DNA from: Tetracentron sinense
Taxonomy: Eukaryota > Streptophyta > Magnoliopsida > Trochodendrales > Trochodendraceae
Assembly: GCA_015143295.1 (NCBI GenBank)
Contig: CM026574.1
Coordinates: 15,750,938-15,814,937 of the forward strand
Direction of reading: 5' to 3'
DNA: 64,000 bases
Part shown: piece by piece, positions 9,704-22,455 of the stretch
Numbering within the stretch: the stretch's first letter is position 1
How the letters are laid out: every line of letters begins with the position of its first letter
Notes under the pieces: generated by a model
Told to the model about the DNA's origin: nothing
Databases searched by the model: none
Seen by the model: only the letters and a program-made list of their open reading frames with translations
Made by a program: the position numbers and the translations under genes

Positions 9704-12700
9704 ATGTCCAACTCCATTTTCCCAGCAACAGGCTTCCCTGAAAACCCTAACCTTAATTACACTTATCCAATATTAATGGATCATAATCCTGACCAACTGG
9801 ATTTCAACGATTATCTGAACCTTGAAGATGGCTGGGAGGAAGAAACATCATCTAGCCGTATTGGAAGCTCTTCTCAAACTCCAACTTTGCCTGAAAAGAT
9901 CAACGCTGATTCGGTCGGATACACGGGCGACGAGCCAAGGAGTGTCGGACAGACAGGCGAGGCACGGAGGTGTAGTAACATGCAAGTGATAACTATACAA
10001 AACTCTATTATATAATATAAAGATATATAGTTTGATTATCTAATTTTTTTATATTAAGATTTGTTGTTTGTGTTTTTATAGAAGATATAAAAATGGAGTG
10101 AAGAAGCAGGTTAAAATGGATGTGGGGTATCGGATCGCATTTAGAACGAAATCTGAGATTGAAATCATGGATGATGGATTCAAATGGAGGAAGTATGGGA
10201 AGAAGAAGGTCAAGAACAGTCCACATCCAAGGTAAATGCTTATAAACTAACTGGTGTCCTAGTGATTTTATCTTAGATGATGAAAGGGTAATCAGTTAAG
10301 TGATAACCGAAAAGACTGTGTTTGAGCACATTTATACAATTAATCCTTCCCCTTAACTGAATTACAATTAATCAATTTTTTAGGGTAACTGAATTACATC
10401 ATGTTTATGATAAGAATTGCAATGGATGATCCATTTGATGATAGTTCATTAGCTACTGTATGCTTATTAACTCTCAAATTGAAATATTATATATATATAT
10501 ATATATAGACACACACACACAACAGATCGCTCCCTTAACCGAATTACGATCATGTTTGTGATAAGATTTTGCAATGGATGATTGATTGATGATAGTTCAT
10601 TAGCTACTTTATGCTTACAATTGATAGCTCCCCTTAACTAAATTACGATCATGTTTATGATAAGGTTTTGCAATGGATGGTCGATTTGATGATAGTTCAT
10701 TAGCTACTTTATACTTATTATCTCTCAAATATAATATATATATATATATACTAGCAAAATCCCCGTGCAGATGCACGGGCCGGAAAAAAAACAAATGGAG
10801 TGATGATAAAAGAGATACTACTTTGTGAGTTCTATACCATTCCATGGCAAATAAAACTCAATATCCAATTAATAACTTACTCCAAATTTCTCACTGAGAT
10901 CATTATTTTAAAAGGGTCTAAGATGATAACACATTTATTCTTGGAATAAAAAAACTAATTCAAATCATATAGTGAAATGAATCTTCTAAAATTAATTTTC
11001 TATTAGAGTTATGATTGTGATTGGGTACCTGCTATTCTCATCCTTATTCATCTTTTGCACATGATCTATGGTTTGGGAAACCCATCTAATCTTAATTAGT
11101 ACCGCCACATACCAATTTGGGTCTTGCATGGGAAGACTTGAACTTTTATTTTTCTTCGGATATCATTTACCTACGGTTAGTGGTTAACTTGGGGATTGAA
11201 GCTCTTGTGACTTGCCTGGGGAATAGATACCGAGACCTCTTACTTGAGAGAGGCCACACCCCACCATTAGAGCAAGAAGTTGGGTGGGAAGACTTGAACT
11301 TGGCCATCATCATTTTAGAGCTCTGATCCTTGAGCCCTTTGATTGAACTAGTGCAAATTATGCTCATGTAGCCATAGAATTACACGTAATATAAGCTCAT
11401 CATTTCTTGGCGTAGCTAATTTAATCAAATCCTTGAGACATGAACGCACTAATCGAACGGTCGAGCGAAGGGTCACGTGGAATAGAGAGAAAATAGTTTT
11501 AAAAAGGTACAAGGAGGAGGAGCGTCTCCTCTAGCGAAAAAAAAAAAAAAAAGATCGTCTCGGCTCCTTATATTATTGGACTTTGCTACTGAGACCATAA
11601 AGGGATGAGACCACATCGAGACCGCACATGTGGTGAGAGGATCTAAAATTTTTCATAAATCTGGTTTTATTTTTTTGAGATCCGATCATCACATGTGCGG
11701 TCTCGGTGTGGCCCTACATTATTTGCTTAAAATATAAGGGTGCAAATCCTCTCCAGTTATAACCGGATGTGACACATCCGGTTATAACCCCTAGAGGTCG
11801 CCACGTGTCTCCTTTGATACCCCTTAACCGTGGGTAAGGTTCACCCACCCCTAGGATTCACCCAACTATTTTTGGTTTTTTTTTTAAAATATTAATTCTA
11901 TTTTTAAAATTAAAAATTTGTTTTTAATATTAAAAAAACTTTAAAAACATATTTTTAATTTTAAAAATAGAATTAATATTTTAAAAAAAAAACCAAAAAT
12001 AGGTGGGTGAACCCTAGGGGTGGGTGAACCTTACCCACGGTTAAGGGGTGTCAAAGGAGACACGTGGCGACCTCTAGGGGTTATAACCGGATGTGCCACA
12101 TCCGGTTATAACTGGAGAGGATTTGCCACCAAAATATAAACAAACATAAAACTCATTCCCATGCCCTTCTCTCTTCTGCTCGCAATGGAGATGGATGCAA
12201 CGGTAAATTGATTGTTAATCCCAAATTATTTGCTTGCCTACCCCATGGCAACAGAATTGATCTAATTCAGACTTGTTTTTATCATCGAAGGGCATTAGCT
12301 AAATCTATCAATGTCCCTCTTCTCCTATGGGTGCTTGATTGTTTGGGAGGAGTGTTTAGGGAATATAGTATTGTTGGGAAGCTCTCCGCTGCAACTCTCG
12401 TTGTGCAAACATCTGCGTGGAACTTTCCCACCTTCAAGCCCATCCCTGCCAGCTTCTCTGCCAATTCAACATATGATTCTTCCATTAATGTGTCCAAAAT
12501 TTAAGCAAATGTAATTAAAAACCATTATACACTACATAATTAGCAACCTCCATAATTATAGTCTTCTTAAGAATTCTTATCTTGTAGAAGCAGGCACCAA
12601 GGCGCGTAGAGCATGACAAGCCACCGTTCTCAAATCTGGCCAGGTTTTCAATCCCCATCTTGCTCAGGGTCACTAAGCTCTTAGTGTTGAAAATATCAAC

Positions 12701-15700
12701 TATAGTAGACCCATTTAAGCACGACAAGCCACACTCCTTAGCCTTGGCATCCTCCCACCACCACCTTTCCTCCTTTTCATACTTGTCACGGCTAAGCACC
12801 CCATATGAATGAGCTAAGAACTCCATCTAAATGCCACATATATATGAACCAATGTTTGAACGAAACACTTGGTTCCTTCATCTTCTAATACCTAAACGTT
12901 TGAATAGATTAAAAGACATTTAATAAGAGAATTAATCAATAGGAGAGAAAAATGCTTTGAAAGTTAAACTCACAAAGAGAAGGTAGATAGCCTCATTAAT
13001 TATTTGTAATAGGAAATTGAGTGGGATGTAATGAGAGAGAATGTAACATGTGAGTAGGTTACTGAGAGAGAAAAACAAAAAGAGTGGGTCTCACTTATTA
13101 ATGTGGGAACAGTTAGAGAGTTAAAAAAAAATATCTATGGTAGAGGAAGAGAAATGGGAACGGTAAGAAAGTTTATTTATTTTTCTTTTGTTAACACATC
13201 AAATACACACGACACTATTGAAGATAAGATGAAGGGACGTGGGAGGGTGAAATTAAGGGACGTGGGAGGGTAAAATTAAATAAAGGGCCACTATGGTTAT
13301 GTGTGTCATTAATTAAGAGGTATTACATAGGATGCCAAATGACATGGCGTTTAGTTGGTTGGATCAATTAAGAGAAAAGTGTCATCAACAGACACATGGC
13401 ACCAACATGAAGAGAGAATCGAGAGATTTGAGGTATGTCACATGGCACCAAGTAGCATATAGTATTAGTATTAGAATAGATATATACACACACGAGTGGG
13501 TGGCACGTGCCATCCACGTGAGATTGAGGAAGGGGAGAGAGACCGGGAAGAAGGACTCTAGTGAGGGCATTTCGAAAAAAAATTAAGGAATATTATGGGT
13601 ATAGAAACTCGAGAGACATTTTGGATTAAAAAAAAAATTAATGTGAGAGACACGTTGCTTATTGAAATATGATGTTCTTTACCTTTTTTTTTTTTTTGAA
13701 ATATGATGTTGGGACATTAAGAACCAAAAAGCTTTAGAGACATTTTGGGTATAGCAAAGACAAGGAGCAGACGGGGCCTTGACGAGATGTTCTTCTTTCG
13801 GAGCATTTTGCCAAGAGAGCGAGGAGTCCGGTTACGCCACTAAGGTCACCATGTATCCTTTTTAACACTACTTAATTGTGATTAAGATTCACTCACTCCT
13901 ATGGTTCACCAACTTATCTTTGGTTTTTAGGAAAAAAAAATTAAATTAAAAATTTAACCATAAGAGTTAAGTGAATTTTAACCAGGGTTTAAAATAAATT
14001 AATATATTTTTTTTCTAAAAACCAAGAATAAGTAGGTGAGCCCTAGGGGTCGGTGAATCTTAACCACAGTTGGAGTCCCAGCCCATTACATCCTTGAGGT
14101 TGTCATGTGTCTCTTTTGACACCCCTTAACTGTGGCTAAGATTAATCTACCCCCAGGGTTCACCCACCTATCCTTGGTTTTCAAAAGAAGAAAAAAAATT
14201 CACCCTAGTTAAAATTCACTAATTCCTATGGTTAAAAAAATTCATATATATATATTTTAAATCCAATGATAAGTGGGTGAACCTTAGGGTGGGTGAATCT
14301 TAACCACAGTTAGAGTGTTAAAAGTGAAACATGGCAACCTCATGAGTGACGTACTTGGAGTCTGGTTATAACTGTAGAGAATTTCACACCTAATAGATGA
14401 GTGAGGGGTAGTATAGGAATCAAGCAAACATTCATCAAAGTGTTTGTTTTATATAATGATTATGATAAGGGTATTTTGAGAATTTTGCAAAATTTCATAT
14501 ATGTTTTCAAGGACTCATTATATATTAGATAAAAAGGAGAAGAAGATAAGATAAGAGCAATGGGTAGTTTTGGAATTAAAAAAGATTCAGTCAACGTTTT
14601 GAACATGGGGCATCCTCTTTATATATATATATATATACACACACTAGTGGGTGACACGTGTGATACACGTGAGAGGGGAAGGGGAGAGAGACTTGGAAGA
14701 GGGACCCTAGGGAGGGCATTTTATGGGAAAAAAATTTAAGGAATATTTTGGGTATAAAAACTTGAGAGACATTTTGGATTAAAAAAAAATTGTGAGGGAC
14801 ACGTTCTTTATATAAGAGTCCTGAGAAGTCTAAGCTGACCGCGGTGTCCCTATGTTCTTTTTAACACATCGATTGTTAACCATGGTTAAGCCTAACTAAA
14901 TTAAATTAATAATTTTTTTTTTCTAAAAACCATGGTTAGATTTCTTAACACTAGGAGTGAGTGAATCCTAACCATAGTTGATGGGTGGTAAAAAGGGGGT
15001 GTGGGCCAATGAGATCCCAGGGTCAGCTTCTAAGTTTTCCCTGTGGTCCATTTTCCAATTTCCTTTATATAAATATGACATAGGGTCTTTTTGAAAACCA
15101 AAAGACTTTAGGGGCATTTTGGGTATGGCAAAGAAAGGGAGCAGGCAAGACTTTGGCGAAACGTTCTTCTTTCAGAGCATTTTGCTAAGCAAGCGAGGAG
15201 TCCAATTATGCCACTAAAGTCGTCATGTGTCCCTTTTAACATTCCTTAATTGTGGTTAAGATTCACCCACCCCTAGGGTTCACCCACTTATCCTTGTTTT
15301 CTAAAAAAAATTATTTGATAAAAATTAACCCTAGGAGTTAGTGAATTTTGACCAAGGTTTTAAAAAAAATAGCATTTTTTTTCTAAGAATCAAGGATAAG
15401 TGGGTGAACCTTAGGGGTGGGTAATCTTAACCACAGTTGGAGTCCGATTATGTCCTTGAGGTTGCCATATGTCTCTTTTGACACCGCTTAACTGTGGTTA
15501 AGATTAACCTACCCCTAAAGTTCACCCACCTATCCTTGCTTTTTTTTCAAAATATTAATTTTTTAAAACCCTGGTTAAAATTCAATGGCGACTTCAGTGC
15601 CGCAATTATAACCGTAGAGAATTTCATGTATACTATCTATCTATCTACTACTATAAAGTAGAGTTTTCTTTGCTGACATGTCACTCTACGAATGCTTCTA

Positions 15701-18008
15701 ACCTTTCTTCTCTTCAGTTAGGGATGCCAAATCAGCAAGGTTAAGGATCCCCATCTCATTAACTCCTCTCATCTCTTTGCCCTCATTCATCCCCCCATTA
15801 TACCTAATTAATTGCATTTAGTTAAGAGACAAAACCTTCCAAATGCCCCTACTAATCATGCCGTTCATTTGAAATGTTCTTTCCAAATACCCCACTAATC
15901 CTGCCCTCCATTTAAAATGTTTGAGGATCCCTTTTTATATCTCCTAATTTATCTCCCCCCACTAATCCTTTCCTCTTCTAATCCGTTTTAAATCTCCTAA
16001 ATTATCTCCATCAATAATCATTCCCCTAATTTCTCTTCTCATTGTCTCCTCCACTCGATCTCTTCGTCTCCCATATTATTTCATCAAAGTGAAAACCAAT
16101 CTCCATCTAAACTCCAATATATTAAATTTTGGGTTGGGGGGTTAGGGAGAGGGAAAAAAATCATAGGTAAATTTTGGGAGAAACCTTCCCTCGAGGGAAT
16201 CGGAAGCAATCCTCATTCCTACTTTGTTTTTCCAAAGCAATCCCCAACACATTTTCTTACTTTGTTTCCCACAGTAAATACCTCTTTTCTAGACTAAAAT
16301 TGCCATCAACCAGCGGCATACCAGTGCACATGCATAGATCCACAACACATTATCCACGATCGAGAAATTGAATCCAGGCAACCGGAAACTCTATAAGCTC
16401 CACATCGGCACGTATTCGAGCCACTGGAAAGTAGCTAGAGATCATTGCTAGCACATCCCTCTCCTTCCTCCCTTCTCTCTCTATCCTCTCTCTATTTTTG
16501 TAACTGCTCTTTATGGCTTATGTTAAAGAAGGGTTTAGGGGTATTATTTTATAGGATAGCCCGTATGGCTCTTAAATCACATGATTATAGTCCATTGGTT
16601 ATACTATTGACACTTGAGAGGACACAAGCATTTTTTTTTTGTTTGAATTGATATCATGTAACTAACACGCTCTCTAAACACACACAACCGAACACAAGCA
16701 TTTACTTTACTGGATGACAAAGACACATGATTGATGGGTAGATTTTTTCTTTGATCATTATGAAATTAATGATAGCATTTTCTACATTTTTTATGCAAAT
16801 AGTTATGTTTGTTCTTTAGTATCTGAGTCTTCCCTCTACAGTTTTGCTAACACTACAAACCAATGTCCATGCCCACTTATAGTGGCATCCTAATAACAAA
16901 ACAGACACACCCCACATGCATGCATTCCTTCACATGTGAAACGATGTTTTTTTTTTGATGGTTTATTCTCAAGAGTGCGACGTGCGCCTGCAAGGCTGCA
17001 ACCCGCCACACCAGGTAAGTTCGGGTAAACCCATGCGGGACTGGCCCCAAAAAGGGAGTGGGAAGTCGAACCTAGGACTCTCCACTTCATTAGATGTAAC
17101 TCCCAGGAACCACTGGTCCATTGTATTAACAAAATGCTTTCTATCACTGAGGAAAATTTTGTGATTGATAGGTTTGAAAATGATACCACTTTATAGGTAG
17201 CCTTTGGTAAATGCATTAGTAGTGAGGGAGAATTTGATGTTTTCTCCCCCAACAGACTGCCTATTATTTTTTTTCCTTTCTTCCTATGATAGATTCTTGG
17301 ACTGCCACCGTAGTATTTTTCCTAATTTCTTCCATGATAGGTTCTTGGCTATTTGGCTTCCCTTTTTATTCGTTTCTCAAATCCTCAACTCAATCCATTT
17401 GTATACTTTAAGTTTTATTTGCCTTAATAAGCCTTATTAATTGTAATTAATAGTTAATATATTATGAATTCTTTAGTATCGGTGTGAAGTTTTGATAAAT
17501 ATTACCAACAATATGTATTGTTTAATATAAAAATTATAATTTATATTGAGGCCAAAAAGAGTTTATTGTTCCCTTTTGAATATACCGACAACACTGCAAC
17601 CATGAAAAAAAAATTCCACTAACAATAGATACTCAAATTTGTAAATTTCGAGTTAAGTGAATCACATTTTAATGTATTCTATTGACATTACATATTCCTA
17701 TTATTTCATATTAAATAAGATTTTATGAAAAAATTTATATAATTCTTACAATAAATATGTCATATATTAAATATTATTTTATTTATATATTTTCTTTTAT
17801 TGTACTTTTTTTTCCATTTCCCATGCGATGGGTATTTACTAGTTATTTATATATATAAGAGTAAGGGCTAGTATGGGAATTAAGTAAAACACTCAATCAC
17901 GTTTTTATCTTATATAAATGATTATGATAAGGGCAATTTCAGAATTTTAAAAAAATAGGCTACATTTTTTGGGGGGAATTCATTATATTAGTAACACGTG
18001 TAATGCAC

Positions 18009-18050
<42 letters not shown>

Positions 18051-21000
18051 GGGGAGAAAGACTGGGAGGAGGTACCCTGGTGAGGGCATTTTTTTTTATA
18101 AAAAAAAAAGAATATTTTGGGTATAGAATCTTGAGGGACATTTTAATTAAAAACATGTTGCTTATAAAAATATGACGTAGGGATATTTTAAGAACCAAAA
18201 AGATTTAAAGACATTATGGGTATAGCAAAGAAAGGGGCGGGCAGAGCCTTGGCGAGACACTCTTCTTTCAGAGCATTTTGCCAAGAGAGCCAGGAGTCCG
18301 GTTACACCACTGAGGTCGCCATGTGTCCCTTATGACACTCCTTAAATATGATTAAGATTCACCCACCCCTAGGATTCACCCACTTATTGATGATTTTTAG
18401 AGAGAAAAAATTAACCCTAGGAGTTAGTAAATTTTAACCAGGGTTTAAAAAAGTAATATTTTTTCTAAAAACCAAGAATAAGTGGGTGAACCCTAGGGGT
18501 GGGTGAATCTTAACAACAGTTGGAGTCCAATTGTGCCCTTGAGGTTGCCATGTGTCTCTTTTGACACCTCTTAACTGTGGTAAGATTCATCTATCCCTAG
18601 AGATCACCCACCTATTCTTGGTTTTTAGAAAAAAAATTTATTAATTTTTAAAATCCTAGTTAAAATTCATTAATTCCTTGGATTAAATTTTTTTCATATC
18701 TTTTCTCTAAAATCCAACGATTATTGGGTGAACCCTAAGAGTGGGTGAATCTTCACCACAGTTAAAAGTGTTAAAAGGGACACATGACGACCTCAGTAGC
18801 GTAACTGACTCCAAGGAATCAGGTTATAACCATAGAGAATTTCAAGCCTAATAGATAAATGAGTGAGGGGTTGTATGGGAACCAAGCAAACATCCAATCA
18901 AGAATTTGTTTATATATAAGAAGATGAGATAAGAGCAAATGTAGTATTGGGATTACAAAAAAATTCAATCAACGTTCAAAAACAAGGGGCGTCCTCTTTC
19001 TATTAGTATAGATAGATAATTGATAGCTCCCCATAACTGAATTACGTTCATGTTTATGATAAGATTTTGCAATGGATGATCCTTCATTAGCTTTATGCTT
19101 ATTTTCTCTCTAATTGAAATATATATAGTGAGTGGCCCTATATAATCTTGCCAATTAGAAATATATATAGTGAGTGGCCCTCAGAGATTTCTATAACGTA
19201 TGTAAGGTCTAGTGAACCCTAGGGGCTAATGTTGACTAACTCGTGTCTAACTAAATGACCTAAAATCATTCGATTGACTTGATATTTTGCCATGTATCTC
19301 CTATAGTACCCGACTTAATATCCAATGATTGGATCCCCAAAAAACATGTCACGTGTCAATATTCTAGAATGACGCTCACTATCACTTTTTTACGACCCAA
19401 CTCTCATTCTAGGTCAAAATGGAATTTTGCATTGCAACACTACATTATCATAACTTACAAGGCATAATAAATATGGATGGCAACAAGGCGGGTTTGGGCT
19501 AGGGCGTCCCCAACCCTACCCTGCCCCTAATGGAAAACTCCTACCCATTCCCATCCCAAACCCAGGTCGGGGCGGGGCGGCGTGGGGCCGATTTTGCAAA
19601 ACACTTCTTAAACTCATCTCCGCTCCGCCCCATCCTATTCCCGTCCCGTTAAGCACTAAACGGGGAGGGTCGGGACTATATTTCATTTTATAAGTAATAT
19701 ATTAAGGTAATTTTAGGATTAAATTAAAGGTAAAATAGTGATTTCACAATATAAACAGGACCGAGCGGTTTAAACCCATCCCTGGCCCGAACCGACTCAA
19801 GTTTAACATTACATTTTCAAACCCGCCCCTACCCCGTTTAAGAGCTCCTCAAACCCGTCCTAATAGGGGCGGGCTAGATTACCCAATTAGCCCGGCCCAT
19901 TGCCATCCCTAATACTAAAGAGCGACAACTTAAAAATTCTTGAAATATTCTCAATCTCACAATGCATATATAACCCAATTAAACCACAAACAATCTTAAA
20001 CCATCTAACATAAACATCCATCTAGAATATCTTATTACAAACTCTAAGGAAACTTGTCCTAAGGATTCTCCGCATCCACGAATCACAATATGTTTTCTCA
20101 AGATACTCTTCATCTTTCCAAGGTTCAGCTACGATCTCGGAATCTAAACCTACCGACATAAAATATATTAGCTGACAACATGCGGCTCAGTTGATATAAA
20201 GTCCTAACTAACAACATCATAAACATTAACATAATCATACTTATCATAGCTTAACTTAACACATCATAACGTACATACATAACATTCATCAGAGTGCAGA
20301 AAACATGTGGGCATATTCATCTTTCTTAACTTGTGAGCATCTTATCTTACTTAACTTGTGAGATTATTCAACTTCATACATTTGTGAGATAACTTAACAC
20401 TAGATAGGTGTTGAGATTACGATCTATTATACATACTGAGTAACCAACAAATTGTATCTGTCAGTGCACTTATGATTCTTGTGAACCAGATAATTAGTAC
20501 ATTTGAAAATCAACTTGTGAGTTAGGTACTATGTATCATTGGGTTCCTAACTTGTGAGCCAGGTACTAGCATCCTTGAGTAATAGGTATGAATACCTTGA
20601 GATCTTAGACAATGTTGGTACTCGTAACTTGTGAAAACTCATCATGCAATGCATACTTATACATATGTACTTGTGAAAACTTGTGAGCTTATAGCTTATG
20701 ACACTTGCGAGACTTATGAGTATACTTGTGAGCAGATAAGCTTGTGAGCTTCTTATCTTACAAAACTTGTGAACTTGTGAGTGAAGTGTTATGATCAACT
20801 TTCATCTAGGTTACCCCTTAGATTCCTATCTTGCCTCATCGAAATCACATCATAGCATCCCATATATACCACAATGATAAGGAATCTAGACCATAAGATC
20901 ATCATCTAAGGTGTTGGCGTATCCAAAATTCCAACCACATCATACATACATGCAACACCTTATCTTTCTAGATCATGGTAAATTGTTCATAAATAACAGA

Positions 21001-22418
21001 GAAATCAACATAATCATGCATACATACATCACGCCATAGAAGTTCTACTGACCATACATCTTAAATTTTTCATATTTTGATAACCTTACAAAATACATCT
21101 TATTCTTAATTTTATCTAATAATTATTCTTTTTTTTTTGCAGGAATTCATATATACTTCCATTCTAAATTCTTATTCTTGTATCAATTCAATAATCATAT
21201 CATTAATAGAATAGGGAAAGTCATCCATATTTGAATCCATGTTTATTCTTGCTTTACATCAATATTCATGTTATTGTTAATCATAGGAAAATATATCTAC
21301 TTGAAATTTTGATTCATATTCTTAATCAATTGACAATTATGTTATTACTAGCTAAAAAATTATATCTACATTTAAGCAACAATTTTCTGTGAGTTGAAGG
21401 TATTTTTGTTGTTGCAAATCTCAGATCCAACGAGAATTAGCATTCCCTTTATCACAATCTCTCATTTTCCGAAGCTTTTTCTTCTTCTCCAAGCTTTTCT
21501 CTTCTTCTTTCAACCAAACGTTCTCTCAAACCCTAGGTTTTTCTCTCTCAGAAATTCTAAAGCTCTTAGATTAGATAAGAAACCCTAATTACATGAATTA
21601 AGACTTATTTATAGGGTTTGCCTTGAGGGTTTCCAAATTTCTCATGAGTTTGCCTGATTTCTAGGATTTCTACGTGAGGCCATTCCAACGATTTAAGTGG
21701 TCATTCGAACATCTTGCATTCCGCCTTATCTGTTCGGATGCCTTACACTTAGGAAGTTGGGCAATTGCTCAAACTGAGATTCCTAAGAAATGGTCATTCG
21801 AACCTCCTTGGGGTCCGTTCGAATGCCTCCCTATTTTTCTCTTTTTCTTCCTCTTTTCTTTTCTTCTTCTTTTAAAACATGTAATTAATATAAAAATACC
21901 AACAAGATGACACAAAAGGTTATAAAACTATTAATTGAAATTCAGGTCTACACACTTGAACATTATTGACCTTGTATCCCTCATTTTTATAAGAAATTAT
22001 CATGAGTCTACTTTAGTAATCAATAGTTTAAAAAATTATTATTATATGGGACCTACAATTAATTATGGACTTCTACGATGTATCTTATTAAATATAAGTT
22101 TCAGTAGAAGTAAACTACTTAAAACTACCATACTAATTTTTGTTACAAATACACGACAAAGACATTAAAGTATGAACTTCTATGTACGTATCTTTATAAA
22201 GAGAAGTTTAATTATGTTAAAAATATAAGACAAAGAAACATTCAAATTTTAAAATTTTAAAACTATAAATTAATAAATTCTAATGTAGTAATAACTTCTT
22301 ATCTCTCTCTCTTTCTCTCTCTCTCTCAATATATATATATATATAAGAAACAATAAAAAAATTTCCACAATAGATACAAATAAACACGTTTTAGTTAGAA
22401 TTACAAATACTAAACTCC

Positions 22419-22455
<37 letters not shown>

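Larger units (their letters stand above)
10751..13492 (-). mobile_element. Helitron (minus), 3' end and body; right border uncertain
   Basis: Read on the minus strand, 10751 is the 3' end: hairpin CCCGTGCATCTGCACGGGG, then ATTTTGCTAG followed by host T. This is a canonical plant Helitron terminus (CTRR inserted between A and T). The 5' end is not certain; it may be the TCTATACTAATA terminus at 19012 if later Helitrons nested inside. The body includes the APS reductase fragment (12282-12803), a hairpin (11601-11715) and the MITE at 11738-12130. No Rep/helicase is seen, so it is non-autonomous. Confidence 0.65.
19388..21952 (-). mobile_element. Solo LTR, Ty3/gypsy-like, interrupted by a MITE
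   Basis: On minus it starts TGTAGACCTGAATTTC (21952) and ends ..GGGTCGTAAAA (19388), close to the canonical GGGTCGTTACA end of the related LTR at 1-631. Identical 5-bp target duplications CACTT lie at 19383-19387 and 21953-21957. With the inserted MITE removed the LTR is about 2.1 kb. No primer site, gag or pol follows either end, so it is a solo LTR left by unequal recombination. The segment 20330-20790 holds about a dozen ACTTGTGA(G/A) motifs. Confidence 0.85.

Noticed and set aside
12208-12504. 98-aa plus-strand open frame
   Set aside because: Antisense shadow of the APS reductase fragment, which explains the open frame.
16890-17252. 120-aa minus-strand open frame
   Set aside because: Covers the SINE in the Helitron; Pol III-type repeat, not a protein gene.
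20330-20790. CRISPR-like repeat array
   Set aside because: Motifs are 9 bp with irregular spacing within a plant retroelement LTR; no spacers or cas genes, and a eukaryotic genome.
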